NCBI GenBank assembly: GCA_021613535.1
Contig: CP075495.1
Span: 15,376,001-15,440,000, forward strand
Length of the DNA stretch: 64,000 nucleotides
From: Adineta vaga
Lineage: Eukaryota > Rotifera
Reading direction: 5' to 3'
A model generated the notes under the pieces. It was not told where the DNA came from and ran no database searches. It was given only the letters and a program-made list of their open reading frames with translations. Shown here piece after piece: positions 33,645 to 44,889 of the stretch. A program made the position numbers and the translations under genes. The stretch's first letter is position 1. Each line of letters starts with the position of its first letter.

Positions 33645-34670
33645 TTAGTTTTGGACATTTTCAAAAAGAATCGATCTTAATTTTTGATAACAATCTAATC
33701 TTAATTTTGCATAATTAATATAATCAAAATCCAATAATGAAACATGTGATTGAACTAAAGCCCAAAGTCCCCACATTAAATGTGAAAGTGCAGAAAATTG
33801 ATTAACTAAATGACATAATTTATCATCAATAATTTCTTTATCAAATCCACGAATTTCAAAATAAATTTTTAACCAATATTTTTGTTCATCATTTGTTGGA
33901 TATAAATTAAAATCAGCATTATCAACACCAGCATATTCAACAAAATGATTTGCAATATCAAATAAAGCATAATTAATATGTGTATATTCAAAATCAATAA
34001 ATGAAATTTTATCAGATTTTTCATCATAAATTATATTTTTAACTAATAAATCATTATGACAAAGAACAAGATCTTTATTTAATTGTGGATTTGGTATTAA
34101 TTGAGGAAGAATTATTGTTTCAATTATATCAATATCAGATATCAATTGGGAAATATCTTTTATATGATTTTCTTCAATTAAATTAATAAATTTTCGTATT
34201 AATGTAATAACAAATGGTTTTTCATTTTGTTCTTTTAAAGGAATATTATGAAATTGTGCTAATTTAATTGCAATTAATTTTGAAATATTTTCTTTTCGTA
34301 CATCTTCTCTTGAACATGCTTTACCTGGTGCAAATTCATAAATAATTCCATTTTGAAATTGTATTAAAACACGTTGAGATAAAACTTTATTTTCCGATAA
34401 TTGAGTCATTGCATTTAATTCAGCATGACGATCAATAAATAATTCTGTATGTTCACCAAATAATTTAATAACTAATGCATCAGATTCATCATCAAGTGTT
34501 CGAGTATTAAAAAGACCTAAGATAGAATTTGTTATACCTTCAGTAAATGTTATTAAACGTGTATTTGAAGAATTCCAATCAGGTCGAATAATTGAGATTA
34601 ATTCATAGATTTCTTCAGAAATATTGGTTAAAGATAAACTTTTATCTTTAATAATTGGTTGAGAATTCAT
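33645..34670 (-). CDS. ETNK: Ethanolamine kinase, cassette copy C
   Basis: 341 residues, intact, with LCHNDLLVKNIIY and ISFIDFEYTHINYALFD. Residues 1-60 equal copy B, KVLSQRV follows A, QNGIIYEF follows B, and residues about 150-215 equal A. Private changes include PGKACSREDVRKEN, ADFNLYP and IYFEIRGFDKEI. The C-terminal LRSILFEN is as in A but the last three codons and spacer are as in B. The patchwork suggests gene conversion. CAAG directly before the ATG. Confidence 0.9.
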   Translation of the reverse strand: MNSQPIIKDKSLSLTNISEEIYELISIIRPDWNSSNTRLITFTEGITNSILGLFNTRTLDDESDALVIKLFGEHTELFIDRHAELNAMTQLSENKVLSQRVLIQFQNGIIYEFAPGKACSREDVRKENISKLIAIKLAQFHNIPLKEQNEKPFVITLIRKFINLIEENHIKDISQLISDIDIIETIILPQLIPNPQLNKDLVLCHNDLLVKNIIYDEKSDKISFIDFEYTHINYALFDIANHFVEYAGVDNADFNLYPTNDEQKYWLKIYFEIRGFDKEIIDDKLCHLVNQFSALSHLMWGLWALVQSHVSLLDFDYINYAKLRLDCYQKLRSILFENVQN

Positions 34671-34947
34671 CTTGAAATAAACAATTCTTTTTATTATTAT
34701 TATATATATTTTTCTTTCTTTTGTTTATTATCCTACACTTGATATTTCTATAGAAAATGATTAATCGAACTACTTACGTGTTTTGTAAATATTTTTCATG
34801 TGATATTACTCATCTATTCAAACCGTTCTCGATCTGGTTGAAAGAGTGTTTCTACTATAGATAAACTAACGAACCAATCGAAGAATGAATTAAATAGAAA
34901 CATAGAGAAATATTCTTGTGAATATTAATAAGTTTTTATTGTCAATG

Positions 34948-35796
34948 TTATTTAACAGCAAGAACAAAAATTCTTATTGGAAGAAGTTCACGAACAACTT
35001 GTTTTAATTTTGATCGTTGATCTTTAATAACAGTAAAACCAGCTCGATGAGCAATATCATAAAATTGTTCACCAGTACGAACATAATATTGATCATCAGG
35101 ATCAAATTCTGGTTCGTGACCATTTGCAACAGAATTATCTTTTATCACAATTAAACCATCCTTTTTTAATGTTAATTTTAATTTTCTTAAAAGTTTAACA
35201 AGATCATCACCATCTAAATAACCTAAAACCCCTGAAAAAAAAACAAGGCAAAAGAATTTTATCATTTCGAAAATATCAAATTGAAATTTTACATTGTGCC
35301 CAAATCATATCATATTTCGGAAAATTTTCTAATTGAAGATCACCAATTGAACCAACAAATGCTTTACCAATTTTATCATTTTCTCCATTTTCATCAAATA
35401 AAGTTCGTGTTTGTTGACAATAATCATCTAATAAATCATTAATGTCAATATGATCAAAATAACGAGATAAGAGAGATTTTGTTACGCGACCAATTCCACA
35501 ACCTAGTTCAAGACAATATGATGTACCTAATTTTCCATTTGATTGCTAAAAAAAACAATAGAAATAAAGGGATGTTATTTGTGTCGATAAAGACAAACTT
35601 TAATTAATGTTTGAATTAATTGATTGGATTCTTGAATATCTGGATCATGAACTTGTGTATATCCACCTAACATTGTATCAAAAGTGTTTGGTTTTGATGA
35701 ATAATAATCTCGTGTTATTGTTTGTCTTTCTTGAACATCTTCAAGTTCACCTTCCATACGTTGTGGTATTTCTGAAGTTGCTTTCTTTTTCGACAT
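34948..35796 (-). CDS. NTMT1: NTMT1-like protein N-terminal methyltransferase, copy C
   Basis: Exons 35599..35796, 35293..35545 and 34948..35231 give 244 residues with the same splice phases as B. Exon 3, the intron and most of exon 2 (34944..35443) are identical to copy A (7603..8102). Exon 1 is open (no stop at the codons that are TAA in A) and resembles B. SAM motif LELGCGIGR kept; a private Gly replaces Glu just before TSYCLELG. First gene of cassette C. Confidence 0.9.
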
Positions 35797-36865
35797 GTTT
35801 TCAAGAGTGGAAAAACAATAAACTTCTAAATTGTGGATCGGAATATCTACTTTTTATTCTTTTATATTCAATGGTGACTATTTTAACCAATAGGAATGAA
35901 ATGTAAATATCTCTCGAGAGGACGTATCTTGACAAAAGAACGAAAATGGAATGAATTGATCAAATGTTGTAATTTGATTGAAAATTATTCATTATGACAA
36001 TGGTGAATCACATAAAAATTATCTAGCCTGATCTATGCATTACAAGTAAAAACTTCGAACGTATAATGTTCTTACAGTCAGTGTCCTAGAAAAAGAATGA
36101 TTGGCTTCACGGATATCAACGAATATAATATATAGATCCTTACGAATCACGTATCAATTTTATCAGTACGATCAACAATTGCTGAAACTATGGAATTTAC
36201 AGAGAAAACGAAATGTAATGATTTAGTTAATCTTTCAGGAATTTAATATTTTTCTCTTCATCGTTTGGAAATATTGGGTACATCGTTATAAATGACGTAG
36301 TCTCATAGTAATCTTCATTTAAATCTTTTTACAATTATTCTTTTATGATATTTTTGAAGTAGATGTGAATATGGATTTCAGTCAGAATGATACAACTTAA
36401 GCAATAATGACAAGTAAATTCTTGGTTTTTGCTACGTCTGGGCTTATAGTAACTAGGGTGAGAGGAAAATTCCTTTCATTATATCGTTCTATTATCTATG
36501 GTCAAGGGAATGAATACCAGTACAACTACATAAATCCAGGCATCATTAGATGACGAAATAAATTGGACTGAGAGTGATAGAACGCAAAAGAGATTGTGAC
36601 GTCCAGTATATGATTAAGCGATTATACGATATCACATAAGTTACATACAGCTTTTGACTTCGCCATGATTCAGTGATCCAGGGTAAAGTTTAAACACAAT
36701 CAGTGATAGAAAAGTATACATGTGATTGTTTGTTAGAGAGAGAGAGAAGAAAACACACAAATAATATTAACAAATCATTTCCAGCGACAAGAAGTACTAG
36801 ATCACTCCACGTTTTATACTAACGCAACGGTTTGAACTTGTATAATTCATTGAATATTGATCAAA
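35797..36865. other. Divergent intergenic region upstream of NTMT1 copy C
   Basis: Separates NTMT1 (-) from the small gene (+), so it should hold two promoters. Near the NTMT1 end it shares motifs with the flanks of A and B. A GAGAGAGAGAGA run lies near 36736. No coding feature. Confidence 0.35.
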
Positions 36866-37411
36866 ATGACTTTGTTTCCACGTCTCTATTCATCTCACGA
36901 TGACTTTCGAAACAATGGTGGACATATCAGACGTCGAATAGTACGTATGTCCATTATTACTTTTGCGGACGTGCAAACAATTCAAGAAAAAGGTCGTCCT
37001 TCTTGAAGAAAATGAAGCATATATAACTGAGTAATGATAGTGACAAAAAGAGAGAATTGAGGTGAGGTAATAGACATGGCTATATCGCTGACCAAAGAAC
37101 AGGTATGAAATCTGCTGTTGAAAAGAGCTTTCTTCATTTAGTATCACTTCCCCATAATACAATTCAACTTTTTTCTCACTCAATATTCAGTTGATCAAAA
37201 ATTTTATTTTATGTTTTAGTTGTTAAAAGTCAAGACCAAACAAAAGCAAGTGACAAGTGATTATGACGAGGCAAGAATAAAACTGGCTCAATGTTCACTT
37301 CTTTATGAACCCACTAGATGGATCCATTTGTACAGAGTTATACAACAACTCTCAGTTCAACTGAATTCCATCACTATTGAGCTACAAAAACTCGAAGGTA
37401 GTTTAACTTGA
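36866..37411 (+). CDS. Small coiled-coil protein divergent from cassette C
   Basis: Exons 36866..36944, 37074..37102 and 37220..37411, with a GTATGT donor on the first intron and AG acceptors, join in phase to 99 residues. N-terminus MTLFPRLYSSHDDFRNNGG is basic and polar, then HMAISLTKEQLLKVKTKQKQ and a helical C-terminus with LYRVIQQLSVQLNSITIELQ. Not recognised; no signal peptide or TM. Homologous exons accompany cassette B (22324, 23612-24005), so it belongs to the duplicated block. Transcribed away from NTMT1. Confidence 0.5.
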
Positions 37412-38036
37412 ATTAATACATGACTTGATTGTTGATTCTTTTAGAAATTCACATCAATCAAAGACGTGGCAAATTGGCATATTAACTTATGTTCAATGAT
37501 TCATTTGTCTTATTTCAATGAAATCATTTGAATATTTGTGCAATTGTTGGAGATCGTGTTGTTTTTTCTTAATTCTTATTTCGTGGTATTATTCAAATTA
37601 TTCATTACGTTATTGAATTTTGTTGATTAATAAATCAAAATAAATCCCTAATTATTCATGAAAGATAAACAATTTCAAAGATTAATATCGATCTCACGAA
37701 TTTCTTCGAAAAAAAAACTAATTGTTCGAGAATCGAATTTTATGTCATAGGTGCAGGAGTATAGACAAAGTTTGAAAAAAGTAAAAGTTTATCGTGATTT
37801 TCTTGACAGATCGATAACGAAGATTACACACTCGACGTTGTAAAAAACACAATAGTAGAAGAAAAGCAAAAGACAGTCAATCGGCATGATTCGTTTATTC
37901 GCTCTTTTGAATGACATTTTAAATGCCAATAAGATTTCGTCATACATCATAGAAGAGGACACGTCTTAACAGAAGAAACGCAAATGAAAAAGAAAATGTT
38001 AATGGAATATTTTCGAAAATTTTGAAAAAAATCAAA
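37412..38036. other. Intergenic, nothing recognised
   Basis: AT-rich, no coding or repeat feature. Precedes the IQ-motif gene. Confidence 0.4.
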
Positions 38037-41000
38037 ATGACAAGTACAGGACAATTACCAATACCATGGAAAAGTACAGCAGCAACTTTATTCAATCCGT
38101 ATTTGAATGCAAATCAAAGATCAAATATTACTCGTCAACAATCAGGTCGTTCACGCACATCAACTGCTACTCAACAGGCACGAGTTCCACCAGAAAGTCT
38201 TGTTGGTGCTGGAAATCGTAAAGTAACTTCATCTGAATCGCAGAAAAGACCACGATCAAAACATTTTCCAAGTTCAAATGCAGCACAAGAAGTTTCTATT
38301 TATGTTCAACAAATGATTCATTGTCAAACTGATCTGGAAAATGAAGAGAAATTCAAACGTACAATGAATACATCACATGAAAGAAATTTTCATAGAAAAA
38401 GAACTGATTTAACCAGAGAACAAACAAAAGGTAAAATTTTATTTTTTTGTTTTAGAGAAAAATATTTTGTTATTTTTTATTATATTTTAGTATCTTCATT
38501 TGAATTAGATGAATTTTTTAATTCAACAAATGAGCAAATGTCACGTGTTGCATCAAAATTGCTTACTCATGAATCTGATTTTTATGAACATTGTCCTCAT
38601 CGAAAAGAAAGGTTTGTTTTATTTTTACAAACGACAAATCGATCATTTCATTTGATATCTATATCGAGACAACAATTTATTCTTTAGTCCGAAATATAAA
38701 CCAAATAAAAAACGTCCAGGTTTTACATTGGCTGACATGTGTAATGTAGCTACGAATGTAGGAGATAAATTAATTCAGAGTAGAGAAAAGGTATTCTAAT
38801 ATAAAATAATGTATAACTAACGAAATCTAATATTTGTGGTTTGAATTTAATTGATCTTTCATTATCGTTTCATTTATATGTTTATCTAATCAATTAGGTT
38901 GGTCTTGAAACTATTCGTGGTTTTCGTTTACCATCAGCACGATTAACTTATGAACCACATGAACATTATCCAACTGATCCATCATATCTTCTTGGTCAAC
39001 CAATTGTTCAGTAACTTATTTTGCATTCAAATAAAAAAATGAATTTTATCCTTTGATTGTTTTTTAGTGATCGAGTTCATTTAAATGATATATTAAATGA
39101 TGATAATTATTCGAAAGAAACTATCGTAGAATTTGTTGATCATGATGCGATAGATGAACGAATTTCACGAGCAAGTCGAAATCATCCAAAATCAGCAACA
39201 TCAACACAATCAAAGATTATTGAATTAAAAGATTGGAGAGGAAAAATTACTCAAGGAAGTTTACCTGAGTATATAATTTAATCATGAACTTTTCAAGTAA
39301 ACAAAAAAAAGTCAATCTATTTTCTTTGTAGTGTTCGAAGTCAATCTCGACGACAACGTTCAGAATCAGTTGAATCTCCTCAACGACCATGTACAGCTGC
39401 AAGTAATTTCTCAAAATCACGACCTGAATCAACCGATGAATTATTGAATGATGATGATGAAAGAGAAGAAGAAGAAATTGTTAGTAAAATTTATTTCTTT
39501 TCGAAATTAAATTCTTTGGAGTTTTTTTACATAGAAAATTTCCAAATCTGAAAATGTTCGTAGTGCACCAGTTAGTTCAGCATTAAAAAATCCATCGACT
39601 TATCAACAACGACAACGAAGTTATCCACTCAATGTTCGAATTCATGATGTAAATTCTAAACAAGAACATGAACAAGTAATATATACATGACATATCTTTC
39701 TATTTCTTTTTCTTTTCCTTTTCGTTTAAGAATATCAATAGAGATAAATCTATTCAATATCCTCAGGAAAATGGTAAATAAAAATAAAAGATATCTTTCA
39801 AATGAAATTTCTTTTTTTATTTAGTCGATCCATCGATGTCCAGATCTGTAAATGAAGATCAAGGTAATGAAATGATTATTCGTCCATCATCTGAATCAAT
39901 ACTTTCAACACGAACAACACCAATAACAATGTTTACACGAGAATCTCAACAACATCATGAAAATTCTCTACCAAATAAACCAAATTATAAATTAATTCGA
40001 AGTTCAACATGTCATGTTTATCGAACAATTCCTGAAATCAATGAAAATACAAATCTAAATCCATTAAATGAACAATTTAGTCAATTATCACTTCCTCAAT
40101 TGGAACTTTTAGAAAACTATGATCCATTAATAAGTACAAAAATCGGTGCACCTTTTATACCTGCTCAAATGTTAGCAAGACCTCGTGATGCTCAACTTTC
40201 AGCTAAACGTTCACCCGAAGAAATTGAACGAGATTATCCAAAGTAATTATTCATCTTTTATTTCTTATTCAATAAAAACGATGAAATCTTTTTTCTTTAG
40301 AAAAAATGGTCAACCCGTTTTTGAAATTCGTACATCACGTTCAACACATAATTTAATTGATATTGCTCAAACACTTCAATCAAGTCGATCTAAACGAATA
40401 CCTGTGGAAAGACAAACAACATTTGAAAGACCAGAAAATGAAGAACCAGTTGAAGAAAGTTTACATATTAAATCAATTGATAATCCAAATCGATTAGCTA
40501 TTGAACTTTATACACCATCGAAACAAACTTCTGTCATTCAACAAACCAATTCATCAAAATTATCAACAAAACAAAGTTCAAGTATATCAGATTATCTTTC
40601 AATTTTAGATAAACAATCAACTGAAATTGAATCGTAAGATTTTTCTCGAGAAAAATTCTTTCTTCTATTTATTTCCTAGTTCTAAAACTGATGAACCTAT
40701 TCAATCGAATCTAAGTATTATTAATATTCGAACACAACAAGGTTAATCAATCATATGTATTGATCATAATTAGACTCGATTTTCTTTTATAGAAGTCGAT
40801 CAAATTCGTCCACGAAAGAAACTTCCGTCAAAACGTTTAACATTTCCAACTACAATTGTTACAAATCTGAACTCAAATTCTCCCCGGCAACCAAATTCAA
40901 AAGCACAAGGACGACCAATTCCAAGTGTTTTTCTTACACAAGATCCAGTAAAAACGTTTTACTTTCTTTTTTTCTTCTTTCTCATTCGAATACCTTTAGG

Positions 41001-42387
41001 ATGAATTCAATTATTCGACATCTGTTTATCGTCATGCAAAAAATGATGTAGATATTAAACGTGTATTCAAAGGATATGTTAAACAAAATCTTCATCGAAA
41101 ATTATCAGCTGATGAAAGAAAAAAACGTGAAGAACAACAACAAGCTGCTGTGAAAATTCAAAGGTATGGGCAAAGGAAAAAGATTTTCAACGTAGGAAAA
41201 TTATTATGGTTCTTTATATAGAGCTTTTCGAGAACATTTACAACGACGAGATGAAATTGAAAATCGTCGACCATTATCAAGTGAAAAACGTCAACGAGAA
41301 AAAATTCATCGACAAGTTCTTTCAGCTAAACGTGCACAATATGTTGAACAAAAATTAACGGAACAAACAAGGTTTCATTGAATGTTGGTTTTCTTTATAT
41401 TTGAAATTCTTTCCGTTTAGAATTGATAAAGCAAATAAACAACTAAAACAATTAATTAATGATACAGGACCATCTGTTGAAGTTTTTGGGTAAAGTTTTT
41501 ATTTATTTTTTTATTATTCAGAAGAGAAAATCTTTGTTTTATTTAGACAATTCAATCAAGTTGAAGCACAATTTTCCAAAGCAACACTTAATCGAGCTGC
41601 AACATGTATTCAACGATGGTGGAAAGGTTTTATTATTCGACATCGAGCAAAATCTTTAAGAGAAGAAGTTTGTTTTTCTATTGAATCATGTTTTTTTTTT
41701 CTTCTTTTCTTTAATTCATTCAAGGTTGCTACATTTGGATCAACATGGTCAGAATTTATTTTACATTATCGTGATGTTATTCGACGAATACAAAAAATGC
41801 GTGAATCAAAATATGGACAATTTCATTTTAGTCGTGATCAAGCAAAAGATTTTCTAACAACTGAAAAAAGTATAAGTATTTCGAATTGATTTTCTAAATA
41901 AATCTTTTGATATTAAATAGAATTAACAACTATTTATAATACAATGTCGTTTAATGATAAATTAGATCAAGATGAAATTGAACATTTCTTTCAATGTTGT
42001 GATTTTTCAGCAACATCAAATGAAATTCAACAAGCATTAAAAGCTGTTTTTAAATGTAATTGATCTCTTTCAAATTCTCATTTCCCTTCTTTTTCTTTTT
42101 GTTAAATCTTTCTAGATTATCCTTCGAAGAAAAATGATGGATTAACAAAAGAAATGGTGTTTGATACTGTTTATTATATTTATCCACCATTAGGAACAGG
42201 ATTAGAATCAACAAGACAATCAACATGGGTTCGACCGATTATCGATGGAGAAGATGAAACTGCGATTCAAGGTTAGAAAATTATACTGAGCAAGGAATTT
42301 TATTATGAAAAATTTCTTTTAGGTACACCTTTCTTGGAATCAATTGATATGAATGCTGTTTATAAATTCTTGGGCAAACCTCATTGA
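38037..42387 (+). CDS. IQ-motif protein, 20 exons, 1078 residues
   Basis: Probably a calmodulin-binding structural or ciliary protein. Exons, all in phase: 38037-38430, 38491-38611, 38688-38790, 38898-39010, 39068-39268, 39332-39479, 39535-39675, 39731-39773, 39825-40242, 40301-40633, 40680-40741, 40793-40947, 41000-41163, 41222-41371, 41421-41489, 41547-41667, 41725-41869, 41921-42055, 42116-42271, 42323-42387. Two IQ motifs are visible, AAVKIQRAFREHLQRR near residue 794 and ATCIQRWWKGFIIRHR near 887, separated by a basic coiled coil. The first 700 residues are polar and low-complexity (Ser/Thr/Gln/Arg). The C-terminal 170 residues look globular (WSEFILHYRDVIRRIQKM, FFQCCDFSATSNEIQ, possibly EF-hand-like). 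Start chosen at the first ATG. Orthologue not named with confidence. Confidence 0.8.
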
Positions 42388-42468
42388 GATATTTTCATGG
42401 GTGCTTTATTTAACATTTATTTTTAATTAAATAAACTTCTTCGTCTTTTCTATGAGTTAATTTTATTT

Positions 42469-42831
42469 TCAATTTGAATAGTGTGCTTTCACGTTAATCA
42501 CTTGATTTTGATCGTTAAATTCAAAATATTCCATAGCAATCATATTATTCACACTTTTATAATGAATAATTAAAGAATTAACAGATAGAGAAGTGCTTAA
42601 TAATTCAAAATGTAAAGCAGGAAATTTTTCTAATGCTCGAGAAAAATAATCTTGTAAATCTTTTTTGTTTGAAATTGTTCCAGTTGGATCATTATTAAAT
42701 TGAACAATTAATGGTGATGTAAAATGAATTGCATCATCATCGTAATGACTCATAATCTTATGAATATCATGACTATTCCATGAATCAATCCAGTCTTTTG
42801 TAAAATGGTTTGCAAATTCTTTGCTAATCAT
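42469..42831 (-). CDS. NTF2/SnoaL-like small protein
   Basis: 120 residues from the ATG at 42831; an upstream in-frame ATG would add 16 hydrophobic residues. WIDSWNSHDIHKIMSHYDDD and AIHFTSPL match the N-terminus of SnoaL-like/NTF2-fold proteins, followed by the usual strand-rich half ending MEYFEFNDQNQVINVKAHY. The fold is used by polyketide cyclases, isomerases and unknown proteins, so function is open. Ends 81 bp from the IQ gene, tail to tail. The segment just upstream (42.84-42.95 kb) is duplicated at 48.43 kb without this gene. Confidence 0.75.
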   Translation of the reverse strand: MISKEFANHFTKDWIDSWNSHDIHKIMSHYDDDAIHFTSPLIVQFNNDPTGTISNKKDLQDYFSRALEKFPALHFELLSTSLSVNSLIIHYKSVNNMIAMEYFEFNDQNQVINVKAHYSN

Positions 42832-43061
42832 CTTTTTTTGTACAATCGACAAATAAATAATACACGAAATACATATCAACCATCATTGATTTTAAATATT
42901 GTTTTGCCTCTTTTCGAAGAACAAAAAAGAGGGCGTTTGATATAGGCAAGAAAATCTTTACATACTATATCATTTGATCATGAGTTGCCTAGTTCGAATT
43001 ATAATATAAATGCACATTTAGCTATATAATATCACTTCGAAAACAAATGACAAAACTTGGA

Positions 43062-43517
43062 CTAGATGGGCTTAACCGATTTTTCTTCGACAACTTTCAT
43101 AGGATTTGTATTTTGATGAACGATTTGACTTGAAACGTTTTCGATAATTTCATCCATTAATGATCTAGTAGTAAAATTAATTTCACGCATCAAGGCATCA
43201 GTTAAAGCTTTATCTTGTTGGTTCAACTCATTATAAGCTTGTTGCCATTCAAGATCGAGTTCGTTCTAAGCTTGGACGACTCCATCGTTGGAAGATGGAA
43301 AATAGTTCTACAGTATACAGTAAACTAATTGTTTATTATTTGCGCTTTTCGATTAATAAAATATATTCTTCAGTTTTACCTCTCGAGTTGTTTCTAGAGG
43401 CGTAAGTCAGATGTGAAAGCAGGGGGACGTCACGGCTCACACGCCCACTTATGCGACTAGTTTTTCACGTAAGACTTGAATGGCATGGGCATATGGTCGT
43501 TGTAATAGAAAAGACAT
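43062..43517 (-). pseudogene. Coiled-coil two-exon gene, disabled copy
   Basis: Homologue of the gene at 48798-49198. The start (MSFLLQRPYAHAIQVLRE) and the distal part (ELDLEWQQAYNELNQQDKAL, then REINFTTRSLMDEI) are recognisable. It is broken twice: a 67-bp insert at 43394-43460 interrupts exon 1, and an in-frame TAG replaces a codon before NELDLEWQQ in exon 2 (near 43266). Product unknown. Confidence 0.75.
43394..43460. mobile_element. 67-bp terminal-inverted-repeat insertion
   Basis: Begins CTAGAGGCGTAAGTCAGA and ends TTATGCGACTAG, i.e. CTAGTCGCATAAGT on the other strand, so the ends form an imperfect TIR of about 25 bp. Flanked by GTTT/TTTT. The intact paralogue at 49133-49198 has no such sequence, which fixes it as an insertion. 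Family unassigned. Confidence 0.65.
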
Positions 43518-43533
43518 TTGAATTTGAATTACG

Positions 43534-43678
43534 CCAGGTCAATCAATCCTAACCAACGGATTCCGGTCCGGATTTTGCCGAAATACATCAAAATCCGACG
43601 AAAACCGATAACTTTTCGAGATATTCTGATCGAAATTACGCGGAACCGACCGGATTCGATGTATCCATTTTGACCTGG
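43534..43678. mobile_element. 145-bp MITE-like element with CCAGGTCAA ends
   Basis: Starts CCAGGTCAA (43534-43542) and ends TTGACCTGG (43670-43678). The interior is rich in CCGGTCCGG and CCGACCGG. The paralogous flank at 49199-49215 lacks it (GAATTGAAATAAATGG), acting as an empty site. Confidence 0.65.
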
Positions 43679-44438
43679 GTGAAATAAAGTTCAAATAAAA
43701 TAATTCTTTTTTTTTCGAATCAGATATCCAAGACGATTAAAAGTATTTCAACATGAGATACGAACTTGATTTATTGAGAAGCACATATTGTATATACTCT
43801 TTCCGAATACTTTCACTATTCAATATTCGGAATAAAAAGATGGTACGAAATTTAAATTTCCTAATCGATCTATATAAACCATTTCAAATAAAATAAGAAT
43901 TTCTAAAAGTTAATCAAGAATAAAAATGCGGAGACTTCGGATTTTATCCGAAAGTTAGAATGATCTCATATTACCATTACGCCGCGAGTATCCATCTTAA
44001 AACAGACCAGTGTTTCTTCTGAAAGGTGAGGAATCTGACTGAATTTGGTCATTACTCAACGAGATACCACGCCGGATTTTACAACGTTTCCCATAATTTG
44101 AAATAAGCTAAATTTTGAGAATTCTTTATAGGATTCGTCACTAATTCTGACGCTGTATATAATGCGACTCTCATAAATCCACCATTATTATTCCAAAATA
44201 AAATTTGCACAGCATTTATCTAATTATTCTAACTAAATTTATCTAGCTGCATCTAGGATTTGTTTGAGTATGTCAAATATCTTTCAAAGAATTTCATCTA
44301 ATTTCTAATCAATTTGACACGATTTCCGGTGCATTTCAGGATGTATTATCTAGATTTCAATCACTTACTCTCATAAACCTCTACAATCAGTTGCAGAAAA
44401 CACCATAGAAATGACATAGAAAACCACTACTATATATA

Positions 44439-44878
44439 CAGTAAAACCTTTTTATAGTGGACACTGTCGGGACCATTCAAAAGTGTCCACTGTAAAGAGA
44501 TGTCCACTATATAGAGGTGAGGTATTTTATAGAAAAGCTCGTTCAAACACAGAGTAAATATGTTTTGTCGATACCTAAGGGTTCCTAGTGAACAATACAA
44601 GATGCTACTGTGTATTATTAATTGTTCTTATATGCATTTTTGCTCTCGATAACTTCATAGTTGTCAAAAATCTAGTCGAATTTCTCTTATGAGCATCCAT
44701 ACACTTGTCAAAAATCTTCATCGTATATAATTATATTTCAAATGTCCACTATACAGAGGTCCATTTCCTGCAAAAACTAACATCTGGTACTTTCAAAACT
44801 GTCCACTATGTAGAGGTTCACTTCCAGCAAAAAGCGGTCCGTCGGACCTCAAAGTGTGCACTATGAGAGGTTCTACTG
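44439..44878. mobile_element. 440-bp TIR element with TA target duplication (pogo/Tigger-like MITE)
   Basis: Ends CAGTAAAACCTTTTTATAGTG and, inverted, CAGTAGAACCTCTCATAGTG. Both are flanked by TA (44437-44438 and 44879-44880), the target duplication of Tc1/mariner-pogo elements. Inside, TGTCCACTATATAGAGGT-like subterminal repeats recur near both ends (44463-44520, 44740-44815). No transposase. Inserted next to an F-box relic. Confidence 0.8.
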
Positions 44879-44889
44879 TATAGTTGTTT

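Larger units (their letters stand above)
42843..43800. repeat. Segmental duplication, copy 1 (partner 48432-49325)
   Basis: Shares ACATATCAACCATCATTGAT and about 70 bp of near-identity with 48448-48515, then a homologous two-exon gene, then similar flank (ACTTGATTTATT). This copy contains two insertions absent from its partner, at 43394-43460 and 43534-43678. Confidence 0.75.

Noticed and set aside
36890-37183. 97-codon minus-strand frame over the small divergent gene
   Set aside because: Antisense to exons that are conserved in copy B on the plus strand.
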